In this document: one piece after another, positions 1 to 12,200 of the stretch
Position numbering within the stretch: the first letter of the stretch is position 1
Layout of the letters: each line of letters opens with the position of its first letter
Assembly: GCF_949628215.1 (NCBI RefSeq)
Contig: NC_134276.1
Coordinates: forward strand, 217,516,610-217,580,609
Length of the DNA stretch: 64,000 nucleotides
Direction of reading: 5' to 3'
Source of the DNA: Phalacrocorax aristotelis
Taxonomy: Eukaryota > Chordata > Aves > Suliformes > Phalacrocoracidae
Notes under the pieces: model-generated
The model's database searches: none
What the model was told of the DNA's origin: nothing
What the model saw: only the letters and a program-made list of their open reading frames with translations
Made by a program: the position numbers and the translations under genes

Positions 1-80
1 TCTTAGAGTGCCCAGAAGCCTGTCTGTAAAGGTGGTGACTGCCCTGTGTAAAAGCTCTTCGAGACTGTCCAGCTTCTCAC

Positions 81-229
81 CTCTCCTCTGGCATGTCACA
101 GGACATGTTGTTTGGTTTCAGCTGGATCCACTCTCTAGTGTTGAGGTCTAGCTTATGTAGGTCGGTACTGTAAATGTAACCAGTCGTTCCTCCAAATACA
201 TAGAGACAACCATTGATGATGGCCATGGC
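81..229 (-). CDS. KLHDC10: KLHDC10 kelch exon (exon 5 by mammalian numbering)
   Basis: Acceptor TTACCTTCCAG at 230-240 (minus strand), donor GTGAGAAGC from position 80. The 149-nt exon encodes AMAIINGCLYVFGGTTGYIY, STDLHKLDLNTREWIQLKPN and NMSCDMPEER, ending in phase 2. This is the last KLHDC10 exon in the window; 1-80 is the beginning of its next intron. Confidence 0.93.
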
Positions 230-3200
230 CTGGAAGGTAACAGAAGAAACCAGCTGGAAAGGACGCGTCCGAAAAAAGAGAGAATTCCTGCCCTCCTAAA
301 GCAAGACACTGCCTGCAAAGCTCTACCTACAACTTACAAAATGAGATGTTCAGGAGGAATATGAAGGATAAACAAGGATGATTAATACATGAAAGATGGG
401 GCCTTAGTATCTGTAGGAATGGAAAGTAACTCCATGATCACAAGATGAGGGCCTAGGAGTGGAGCTGCTGAGTTTCAGGCACCAGACAAGGCAGGTCTGT
501 GCCGCAGGGGCTCCCAGGAGCTAAAACCAAAGCACTGTTAACCCTGAACCTTCTCCATGCTGAGCTTACACAGACACTGTTACAGAGATTCTTATAAACC
601 AGCTATCAGATAGCCAGCAGCATTAGGCATAACAGAAAGCCCCAAACACAGTGGGTAAGTCAGACCAAACAATGGAGACAGCCCATACAATTCAAAAGCA
701 CATGGACTATCAGCCTACTGAAACTGTGAAGGTGGTGCAGGCACCATTCCCTGATGCAGTCCAAGGTGGAAGCAGAGATGTAAGCTCCTTCTCCTCCCAA
801 CTACCTGCTTGCCAAAGGCCAGCCGGAGCTCAACTGGGCAAGGGAAGACTACTTTCCTTCCCCCAAATGTCTGGCACACATCTCAATGAGAAACTTGTTG
901 GGTTATAGATGTCTGCACCACAAGTACATTGGCAGTATTACTGGAAAGCACAGCAAGAGGTGACAGTCCTCCGGTGAGAATGAGTTTATTTTTTTTGTAC
1001 ACCGTGTTCATTGATGACATTACGCAAAGTCTTAAAAGTTGTTATTCTAATACAAATAAAGCCTATTAACCACTGTTTTCATTTCTAGTTTTGGGTTTTA
1101 AAGGCCTTGAGGAGGCTACAGAGCAACTCCAGAAACTACCAATCACTCCTTAAATCAGACATACTTTTTCATTCAACTGCACCTGGCATTTAGCTTACAA
1201 ATTTTGGCCTTTCTAACTACAAGAAAACTATTCCTTTGAAATCTCAAAGAACCAAGACTGCTCTATTTCTTTATGAATGATACCTGCCCTTCCTTACACT
1301 TATGTACACAGAGAACAACTCTAGTTACTAGCAGAGAAGAGACCTCCACACTCTGGCCCCTTTTCCGTGACACGCAGCCCAGTGTACGGAGGCACGCTCA
1401 AAGTCCCTCAACAAGGGCTTTCCTTCGTACCTGGCCATAGATTCGATTGGGTTTCTTTCCTCGGCAGCTGAGCAGAGCCCATCGTTTGTACTTGACATTG
1501 CAGACGTGGACGTCGTTGCCATTGCTCTCCCCAAAGGGGATCCCGGTGCCCCCAAACACAAGCAGGTTGTTGCCATGCAGTACAACTAGGAGAGAGAGAC
1601 AGAGCAGAGATACGTGTTGCTGTGAGACGCAGTAAAACAGAATGACTCTGCTCTGGAGACAGTAGGCAGAAAGTGTTCCATATTGTTCAAATACCCTACA
1701 ATTCATACTACACGTTTATGGATTTGTAATGATCTAGAAGAGAAAGAATGCAAGCTAAAACCATGGTAACCAAAGGCCTACTTTTAAAAATGGCTAGTGA
1801 ACAAAGAGATCTATTTTTGGATGCTTTGAGACATCTGAGTGCACTGAGCACCTAGCTGCTGAAAGTGCAGGTGCCTTGTAACTATCAAGCTAAATACCTG
1901 AAGACTGCTTCTTGCATTTGAACTTTTTTCTTTCCCTCTGCCTCAACCTGAGCAAAAGGGGAAAGAAAAAAATCACAAAACCAACCCAAACTCAAGGCCT
2001 ACTTGCAGAAGAATTGGAAACAGGATCCAAATTTCCCAGTTCTTGCCTGGTTTTGCATTCCACCAGGGACACTGATTAAAAAAGCCTCAGGAGTAGGTGT
2101 ATAGGAATTGAATTTCCATACGTACGTGACATGGAGGCTAGTTCCCTGGGCATGTAGCCTTCAGTGCCTATTTGATGCCAGGTGTCTGTAGCAAAGTTGT
2201 ATCGCCAGAGTTCCCTGAAGAGCGGGTAGTCTTCGTTCTCTGGCCCACCGGACTCATCATAGTCAGGATTGTAGCCTCCAAACACATACAAGTTGGCATT
2301 ATCTGCCACGCAACGATGGCCACTTCTTGCTGGCGGACATCTATGGCCTACAGCAAAATGAGAAGGTAAAACAGCTTCAGTGAAATGTCAGCAGAGGAGG
2401 TGAGCTTGTGCCCAAGGGTCAGCACTACACCCGCTGTGGTGGTCCTCCAACAAGAGCCGCTGCTGTTTAAGCATGCCCGCAGCCAGGAGGAAACGGCTCT
2501 GTAATGACAGATCCGCTTCTCTGAGCAGGAATGGGGAGAGCCTCTGCATGTCACCATCTCGTTCATGTCCACTCTAGCCCCTGGACCACACCTGCCTAAG
2601 GAGACCTGCCTGGAGGTTGATGCATGACAATCCTTCCACGGGGCAATCCACCCATAAAAGCTATTTCTGAGATAAGTTACAAATTCCCCCTTCTGTCATT
2701 CTGTATGGCAGATTTCACTTAGGAAGCAGTTCCAAAATGTTTATATTTAAAGCTGCCCGATGGGAACAAAGAAGAAAAATTTGCTCTCCCTCCTACACAA
2801 ACCTTCTCTCCGTTTCTTCTCTTTTGCTCCTGGCACCTTGTATCCCAAGAAGACTCTTTCACCTTGGACACCCCTCGGCTTCCTAAATATTAAGCAATGC
2901 AGGTCTGATACAGCAAGTAAAATCTGCTCATAAATAAAGGCATTTGCACTGGGAACCCATCTGAGATCCTACAAGTTGAGCTTGACAACTGGCAGACGTA
3001 GCTCTTCCTGAAAGGAAGACTTCTGCCTATCCACTCTCCTCCCTAAAAGCCAATGGAAATCAAAGCAGGGAGGACAATTCAAGCTCAGACCTCAACTGGA
3101 ATAGTCAAAAAGACCAATTCAGTCCAGGAAAACCTAAACAGCAATATTCTTGTTGGACAACAGCAACTGAAGTCTCAGCTGACAAGTGATCAAGAAGTAA

Positions 3201-6200
3201 TTCTGAGCTTGCTCGAGTTCGATGCACAGCAAGGGCCAAGCGCAGTGCCAGAGGTGGGTGTTTTTCTTCAACGAGGTACAGGACCACGCGACGAATGAGA
3301 AAGATGAAAGAAACAGAAAATGATCAGGTCCCTGAACAAAGGAGTTGGTTGTGAGACACGCGTAGAACATCTCAAGCTGACTAAACCAGGAAGGTTTCAA
3401 AAACCATTTTTTCTATTCCATACAACAGTGTTTTGGTGAGAGTCACTCTAAGCTTCACCTTGAGAAAGACAATACATAACAGTCCTCTAAAATGTACAAT
3501 TCCAACCCATAATCAACACTGCCTCAAGCACATCCTCTGCTTATCGCACCTCAAGACAGGCCCACTTTGGTTCAGTTGATAATAAAGAGAAAACAAAAAA
3601 AAAAAATCAAAAGAAGATCCCCGAAGACCCCTCACCCAAACAAACCAGGGATCTTCACCACCCACCTGCTCTCACAGCTCCTTTACGGACTTTTAGGGAG
3701 GAACAGGGACCCAGTGAAGCATCTAATTAGGACCCATCATGTTTTCTTCTTAGAGCTTGTTACAACTATCAGCAGTGAATCAAGACACGCGGAGCAATAA
3801 CAAATGAGGCATCAAGCATCTCGCCTACAGGAAAGGTGAAATAAATTATTTGTCCAGACTGAATAATGAATTTTAACTCAGCACAAGCAGCTGTGCTTAA
3901 TCACGTTCCCTGTTTGCTACTGCTTTAAGCTCCAACTCTTGTCCAAAATTAAGCTGCTCTACTGGGTTCAGACAAAATCCTTGACAGATTTGGGTTGTTT
4001 CCAGTAACAATTGCGTCTTGCAGCAATCCCCACTTAGAAAGCTAATAGGCACCGGCTGGAAAAGGTGGGGAAGAAAGTTAAGGAATTACTAGAAAAATCT
4101 ATAGTCTTTGGTCTGGCTACGGAGACAGAGCAGTGCCACTGGGCACCCAGCACGGCAGGTACATTTGCACACAGGAGGGGTGGATAGTACCCGTACTAAT
4201 AGCTGCAGCCAGGAAGTTACCGGCCTCAGTGCTGAACTAAACTGTTAAACAAGTACTAAGTGCTTTAGAGGTGATTTACAAAGGGAAAGAAAAACATCCA
4301 TCCCTTTTGGCTTTCTATTTTAAAGGCCGAAGTGAACACATTGACAATAAAGGTATTTACAGTCAAGGTAATTGTTCAGATTCTTATCATCAGAGAGCCT
4401 TCTGAGAGGGCAATTCATCTAATCTTGGGTATCTGCAAACAAAACCATGCTTGAGAAGTGCCCCTGCCCCTCTGCAGCCTATAGAGCAAATCCTGGTGAA
4501 GGGCTCCTGTGTCCCCACTCGGACAAAGGCAGGCCATCCTGCCTGTTTCTTCTTCTGTGTTTGCCCTGGAATTCTCCAAAAAGAAGACCTGAAAGAACTG
4601 AAATGGAAGCTTAATTCCAGGGAAGACTGGGAGCACTGATGCACACACTTTGCAGGGGAGTGAGGATTTAGTTCAATCACCTATTGAATTTAAAAGGTGT
4701 AAGGGAATTAGGAATTAAAATCTTACATTAACTATAAATCCTATTTCCCTCTAGTTAAAACACTTGCCATGAGGATTTTCCAGAGGGAAGAGGGGAGAAG
4801 GTGGCTGTTTTATATAAAGAAAACAGACTAAAGAGGAGTAATTCAAAGAAAATAAATTAAAAAACAAAACCAAGGAGGCCTTCTCGGTCATTCACCTCTC
4901 AAAAATGAAGAGAGAAGATGCCTGACTTCACTATAAAGCCCCAGAACAGTTAAGTTTCAACAGAAAGGGATCAATGTTTGATGCATGCAGGTCCTCAAGA
5001 TAGCAAGATGGGTACATTAAGCCCATACACAGCCCAGCTGGTTTCACCCCATCCCATTTAACTAGAAAGCCATCTCCTATCTTTAGAAGATGAAGTTTTT
5101 CAAGATAGTTTCAAGACATGGAGAGTGCATCAGAAGCTGGTGTCAAACAGATACTTGCAAGTACCCAACGAAGACGGTCTGAAAGGACCACCCTTCCCAT
5201 GCAGCCGTTGCTGCTGCAAACCACATCTGCTGCTATTTCCCTGCCCGTTCCCGCCACTCTCGCCAACAACTCAAACACTCACTAACTGTCCTTTGTCAGG
5301 AGCTGGGATCCTCACAGTGGAGCTAGCAGGAGAAATGATGCCCGTCCCTGGTCATGCATTCACAACTCAGCCGCCCTGGGGAAATCCACTGTCCTCAGCA
5401 TTAAGCTGAACACCAGACCGTGGATGGGAGCGGCTGAAATGCTTCCTTCCGCTGTGCCTGCTACAGCAGTGACTCCCGGGGAAAGGAGGGCTGGAAATGC
5501 CAAGCGGAGCAAGGTTTCCAAAAGCTCTGGGCCAACCCCTGTAGCTACAAGCACTTTGCTCAAGGATAACAGGTTTTCTCCTCTATTCAAGCAGACCCCA
5601 GCTGCGTTTGCTTGACATTGTGCTCCACATATAAGGACTGACTTCTCTCCAAAGGCGTCACATTTCAGCCTGCTGCTTTTAAGCTTCGCTCTTCACTAAC
5701 CCCTTTGTCCCAATGGACCAGATCCTCCTGCTCACAGAGGCCCAAGAAGATGACCTATCTACCCATGAAACAGGAAAAAAAATTATCCAACACATCTTCT
5801 GAGTCACCTATGCACGTACATCATGAAACTGAGTTAAACTGGCACCACACTCTTCTGTTCAGAATTGAACCTTAATTCACTTTCAAAGAAAGTCTTCGAA
5901 AAAGATTTCTCTAGTTCTCTCTTTTTAAAGAACGGACCTGTAAAAGCTGAATCTATTGAAGCGTTAATTCAGATTAGTTCCCTCAGCAGACGAGCTCTGT
6001 GACTTGCACCTCTCCAATAAAGAACTGCCTTTCCATTTAATTATGTTTTATCGGATGATTCACATCTCCTACTAAAATTCTTCAAGCAAGTTTTGCATCT
6101 GTTTTTGCTCCAGCATTAGCAGAGCACAACGAGCCTATTACACAAGTGCAAATTTTAGGTGGTGCAGGTTGAAACACCCAAGGGTTTGCTAACTTCCTCC

Positions 6201-9200
6201 TGTAGTCAGCAAAGACCATCTCCCCAAGAGCTGAACCCACCACAGGTTAAAGAAGCGCCCAGCACTAAGCGAAGCACAGCAAGGCACCTTCACCATGAAA
6301 ACCTGCAAGTCACTGGGCCCTGCTACGAATTCTTTGATGCCGGACACAGAAGGTAGCAGCATGATGTACCGAGTTAAGGCAGATCTGTGGGAAAGAGGTC
6401 ATAAAGCTAGTTATAGAAAATGGCTTTAAAGTGGATGGATATAATTTGGAAAGCAGTTGCTTTTCCAGTTTAAGACTCCAAAGCAAAGCAGGAAGGAAGG
6501 ATGGGAAGGCGCATTCACAGGGAGACTCCTTTTCCTTGGCCCTGAGGGCAGAAATGGGAACAATAAAACTTTTAGAGAATAAGAAGCTCCACAAAGAGAA
6601 TTAAACTGAAACACTGCGACTGGGACATCGTTAAGGAAACTCTTAATTTAGGACTAAGCTGTCTCATAGAAGCTTGCTTGCTGGCTATCGTTACGCACTG
6701 ACCTGTTAACACCCTGTTAAATTCACCCAAGTGATTCAGAGGGAGCTGCTCGGATGGCCCAAATTGACTTTATTAGTGCGGATTCCTAATTGAATACCTC
6801 TCCTGCAAGACGTATTATTAGAACAGAAGGAGAGTAAGCAAAAAGGCGGCACAAATATCTACTCCCGAGTTTCCCGACGTGACGCAGCACAGCAACTGAT
6901 GCACGAGACATTTGTTTCCTACCTCTCAAAAACTCTGCATACAAAATGGATCTGGGACAAGAAGGAGGAGAGGGCAGAGACATTAATTAAGAAAATTTAA
7001 CGAAACCCTTCATTTTAGAAGAAAGCGTAATGGTCCTGAATGGCATCCAACAAGATTTCCACCCAAAATGTCCCTCTTATAGGGAGGACAAACCTGCATG
7101 GCACCTGCTAGTCCATAAACGTTCTTCCTATCCTGACTAACACAAGCATCAAAGTTTATTAACTTCCAACTCTGGTGCCTCAATAGCTACAGAAATCTAT
7201 GGAAGGCCTGGAGGAAAAAAAACAACACAAAAATCCCTCGGCATCAGCTGATTACTTGAAGGTATAGAGCAGATGAAAAGCTACCAGCATGCCCAGAACC
7301 ACAGCATGTGTCAACAGCCATGCTCAAGTCTACTGGATTTCGCTTTTCAATAGCCCTATAATAAAGTTACAGAAGAAGAAAATTAAACTGCAAAGTACCA
7401 AGCGGTTGCTCTGAATCACACGCAGCACAAATGTAAGACGAGATGTGCTTCAAACAGAGCAGCACAAAGACAAGTTTCGAAGAACAAAGGCGTTTTCTTT
7501 CCACTCGATTATCCTGCCTTTCATGACTGCAGGAAAAAAAACAATGCTGGCATCATCTCGCTGGCTAGGTTAAACAAGAGGGGAGTACCTGCTATTTGAG
7601 TCAGTAAGCTAGCCAGCTGGCTAGCTTAAACAAGATGGGGGAAAAGGTCTAATTAGCTGAATTAATTTCTTAAAAATAAAAATAAACAATGAAAGAGCTG
7701 AATATGAAGTTGTTTGGAAAGCATGCCTGAAACTACGCTTTTTCTTATCATGACCATGCTGCCAGAAAACAAATAAATCTATTAATCAATGAGTAGCTCT
7801 TGGCAGACAGTGAGCTCTGCCTACACCATCAGGTTTTGCAGAATTTAATTTTTCTTTTTAAGGGAATTTTCCCTTACCTACCATGCCTCGTTACCAGTTC
7901 CCAGCAAACCAATGCAGTGCTGTTCTCCCGGGGTGGCAAAGCCACAACCACTGCCTCCCATTCCCAACCAGCCTGTGGAAGGAAGAGGCCAAGGGTTTGG
8001 GCTGTCCCACCGTCTGCTCAGAAACCTATAAGCAGAAAGGAAAAGAATGACGACTCCCATATCATCCCTTGCCAGGGCCAGGTATGAGGCTGAGCAGTAG
8101 CCAAAGCAACCTGCAGCAGAAAAAATGATTCCTAGATCCTTTGGGAGCAAAGAAGATGAGGGAAGTGAAACTGCTAACCTCACACTTAAAAGGCCACTCT
8201 GGAAACAAAACAAGTCAAGCTCTTTTGCCACCACAGCTACTGGAAAGAGATTTGTCTGTAGCTAGCAGAAATGACAGGAGCAGGACTAAATAAACATACT
8301 CCTCTCACAAACACATACCCCTTCCCTGTGGGTTACTGCCTCGGAGCTGCAACTGTGATGACTTTCCAGGTCACGATGCCTCATTTCTAAACTCTGCCAC
8401 ATGCTGTTGCCTGCTAAGGGTGCAAATAATATCCCTTTGCATAGCCAGAACAGCAGACTCCAAGCTGCAGGTGTTGATTTTAAAATTTTGCCTCTTTATT
8501 CTTTCAGCCTTAAAGGATTCCTAAAGACCCATATGAAATTGGAGCACAATTATCATGTTTTGACACGCTGCTTGCTCCCTCCCAAGGCACTGAATAACAG
8601 AAAGAATCCTAAAAACATAGCAGCCAAGCATTTATGATTTGTTTTTCCATGTACTGCTTGTTTGTTTCACACAACCATTTTATTGCTTGTTCATTTGGCT
8701 GTTTAAAGACGTTGCTGTTCGCAAAAAGGAAAGCACGTAAGATAAAGGCACCAGAAATTAGGGAGAACTGTCTATTCTATTCAGAATACATAGGGAGCGA
8801 TCCTCAAAGCCACAAACAATAATTAGAGGCCAACGCGAAAGGTTTCACTCAAATCTTGGGGTCAGACATGACCCCAAGAATCCGTATTTTCCTTACAGCA
8901 GGTGGCTTTCTCCAGGGAAGAAGCAAATCCCTGTCCTTCCCTTTCCCTTTTGCCCAGCTCATGTTAAAGCAGCCAAAAATCAAAGGAAAAGCAGCAGATG
9001 CAGCCAGGGGATGTTCTGGCATCTGGAAGCAGAGAGTTCAGTGCTGCAGGGAGGCAATTGCTCAGTGCAGCTTTTTTTCCCCTTGTAAAACAAACCTTCC
9101 TGGGCACTCAGGGGAATCGGTGAAACGTATTAGAGCAGTATCAGCCTCCCAGATGTACACACTCCACATCATCTCACACAGGTGACCCAAGTTAAAAAGA

Positions 9201-12200
9201 ACAACTGGTCTCGAGTTCAGGGTTTCCACAAGCAGGTGGGATTCAAGGTCAGAAGAAACACTTGGCTTCTAACCTTCAAAAAAGCAATTTATCCAATAAA
9301 AGTTGCCAATGTTTCTAAATCTCAAGGACAAGCAACCATTTTGGGTTTTTTCCAACCAAGATGCAATTGGAAAAAGCACATCACATGCGCAGTGTATTTT
9401 TTATCAACACATCGAGCCTTAAAGTTCTTTAAATATTTGAAAATTAGGAACTAATGGCACATAAAAGCCTACAGATTCCTATTGCTAAATGAAGTTTTCT
9501 TCAAACACACAAAAACCACTTATTAAGGTGATGGCAATTCAACCATAAGGTCACAATAGCCTAATCCAAATGCTTCCAGCCCACCGTGTACACACCCTTC
9601 TAAGCTAGCTGTTTAGAGCTAGCTCAGCCACACCACACCACACAACGCCAGGTCACCAATACCACACAGATTTACCAAAACCAACCCAAGCGACCCAAAG
9701 CAACCGCTCTCAGAGTTCACAAAGCCTGGTTTTATTTATTCCTGGAGCATAACCAACACACAGTGGGGCAGCTGCGCTTTCATCTCACAGAATCCCAGAA
9801 TCCCAGGTCGGAAGGGACCTCAGGAATCATCTAGTCCAACCTTTCTAGGAAGAGCCCAGTCTAGACAAGATGGCCCAGCACCCTGTCCAGACGACTCTTG
9901 AAGGTGTCCAACATGGCCAAGTCAACCCCTTCCCTGGGGAGATTATTCCAATGGTGACTGTCCTCACTGTGAAAAATTTCCCTCTGGTGTCCAATCGGAA
10001 CCTCCCCAAGAGCAACTTGTGTCCATCCCCCTTGTCCTCTCCACAGGACTCCGTGTAAAAAGGGAGTCTCCATCTTCTTGGTTGCTCCCCTTAAGTACTG
10101 GTACATGGGGATGAGATCCCCTCTGAGCCTCCTTTTCTCAAGGCAGAACAAACCTAGTTCTCCCAGCCTACCCTCATATGGCAACACGTGCTCAATGCAG
10201 CAGGCAGGATAAAGAGCCGAGCTACCAAGGTGATCACACGCTTCCGCCGAGTCACTCTGCTTTGTGAAATTAAAGGTTAACTGCTGCTCTACCTGTAGTT
10301 CCTTGAGCAATACTATACAACAAGGCAGAGCAAGGGAAGGCAGCCATCCCGTGGCATAGAGAGAAAGCATCCGGATTCAAGCTCTCGTTGTAGCTAACGC
10401 TGCGCAAGCTCTCAGTTCATTCCTTGTACCGTTTTTCTTCTGTAATTTGATGGATTAGAGGTTGCCACGCACACCAGGTTAAGCTGAAACAGATCAATGC
10501 TGAGGACCTTGTCCAGTTTAAACACCTGGGGCTCGCAGCGAAATAAAAGCAAGGATCACATTCTGCCAGGCTACAATAAGAAAACTCAGCCAGAACAGAT
10601 TGCTAGAATGAAAAAACAGATTCCTGGGCTGCAATCAAAGCACTGTTCGTTTTAATACTCTGAATTTCCGTTCTGGTTAAAGATTCACATCTAAAGAGAT
10701 GTTCCTCCTAGAACTACAGGGCTATTTGCTATTTTCATATTTACTGGTTAAAACTAATTGCATTAATTTAAAGAAAAAAAAAAGCCATGAATTCTCCTCA
10801 TTTTATATGTGGCTCAAATCAGGATTTGAAGACTATGCTAAAGTATTTTAAATCAAGCCCTTCTTTCCCTCCCCTCCAGATCACCTGGAACAAAGCCTGG
10901 TTTTATTTATTCCTGGAGCATAACCAACAGATATCCAGGGATAGCCTCAAACACCTCCCAGAAGAGCAACCCCAGCACCGCCCTTTATAAGCTCCCTTTT
11001 TTCTCAACCTATTTTACTCACAAAATCCACCAGAGGATCATTTGCAAAGTAAAGGGTGCAAGAAGTTAGCACAACAAAACTCAGTGCGAGATCTTGCAGA
11101 AGGGGAGGGTGATTTTATTTTACAAAATATTTAAATAAGCTGGTTCTGGCTGCTCCTACCCACAAGAACCAAGTATATCCAAGTGATCCGGCCAGGATCA
11201 CTTAGGTAAAGCACAGAGGATGAAAGGATGACAGCTGCCAAGCCCTCACTACAACTCCTCGGTCGTTCTTCATTTAAAGGACAGACTAGTTTTGGACAGG
11301 TCTTTTATACCCTCCGGCTCCTACAGTGAGATGCTTTGGCCTCAGAGTTTTGCTTCCTTCTGCTTCCACGAAGTTTAGGCTGGTCTGCTGCCTATTGTCT
11401 GCGTTTCCTCGTTTTGAGTTTCTTAAAGTTCTTCCTGTTGGGCTAACAAGAAAAGGAACGGCACGGGCACCGAGCCGCAACCGCATCGACTTTGTCCTGT
11501 TATCAGGGTGTAGGGTCTTCCGCTCGCAAGACTCACCCCAAACATGCCATCTCTTTCTGCCAATCTGTGATCTTCAGTCCTACTAATCCCAGCGCGAGGC
11601 CGTTAACACGTGGCATACGTTATGCCGCAACGTTACTACTAGCAATGTAATTTTTATTTCAAGCACTATTTTTGGAAATACAAACTAAATAACTACAGGA
11701 TGTAAAGCTAACAAATACAGCGTGGCTTTTGGTTCCCATCTTTTCAAAGTAACGTACCAGTGGTGAATAGCTAAGGTGTGTGTACACATCCTCTTTGCTG
11801 CTTCTCAGGGCTTTGTAAAGATGGTATCAGTATTATTTTCCCTCCTACTTAGGTTTTCAACATTCAGAATAGCAGGTTTCAATGTCTCCCTTTCCATTTA
11901 CGATTTCTGCAAGACTTCTGAAGGACATTTAGGTCAAGGGCTGAAGCCAAAGCACTGCTAGCTCTTGGGAGAGAGAACAAGACAAGTCAATATTGATTTT
12001 GACTCCAGTCTTCAAAGCCGGCCAAAATATAGTTTGTAACTCATGTAATTAGAGTCCGTCATAAATGTTTGGATAAGCAGGATGTGAATACGTCACTGAG
12101 ACCAAGATTTAAGATCCGTTCGTTCATCCAGCTGAGTTCAGCCTCTCCAGATCATACAGCTCCCTTCTGTGGCAGGCTGCCCGTGCCTGAAAAACACCCA

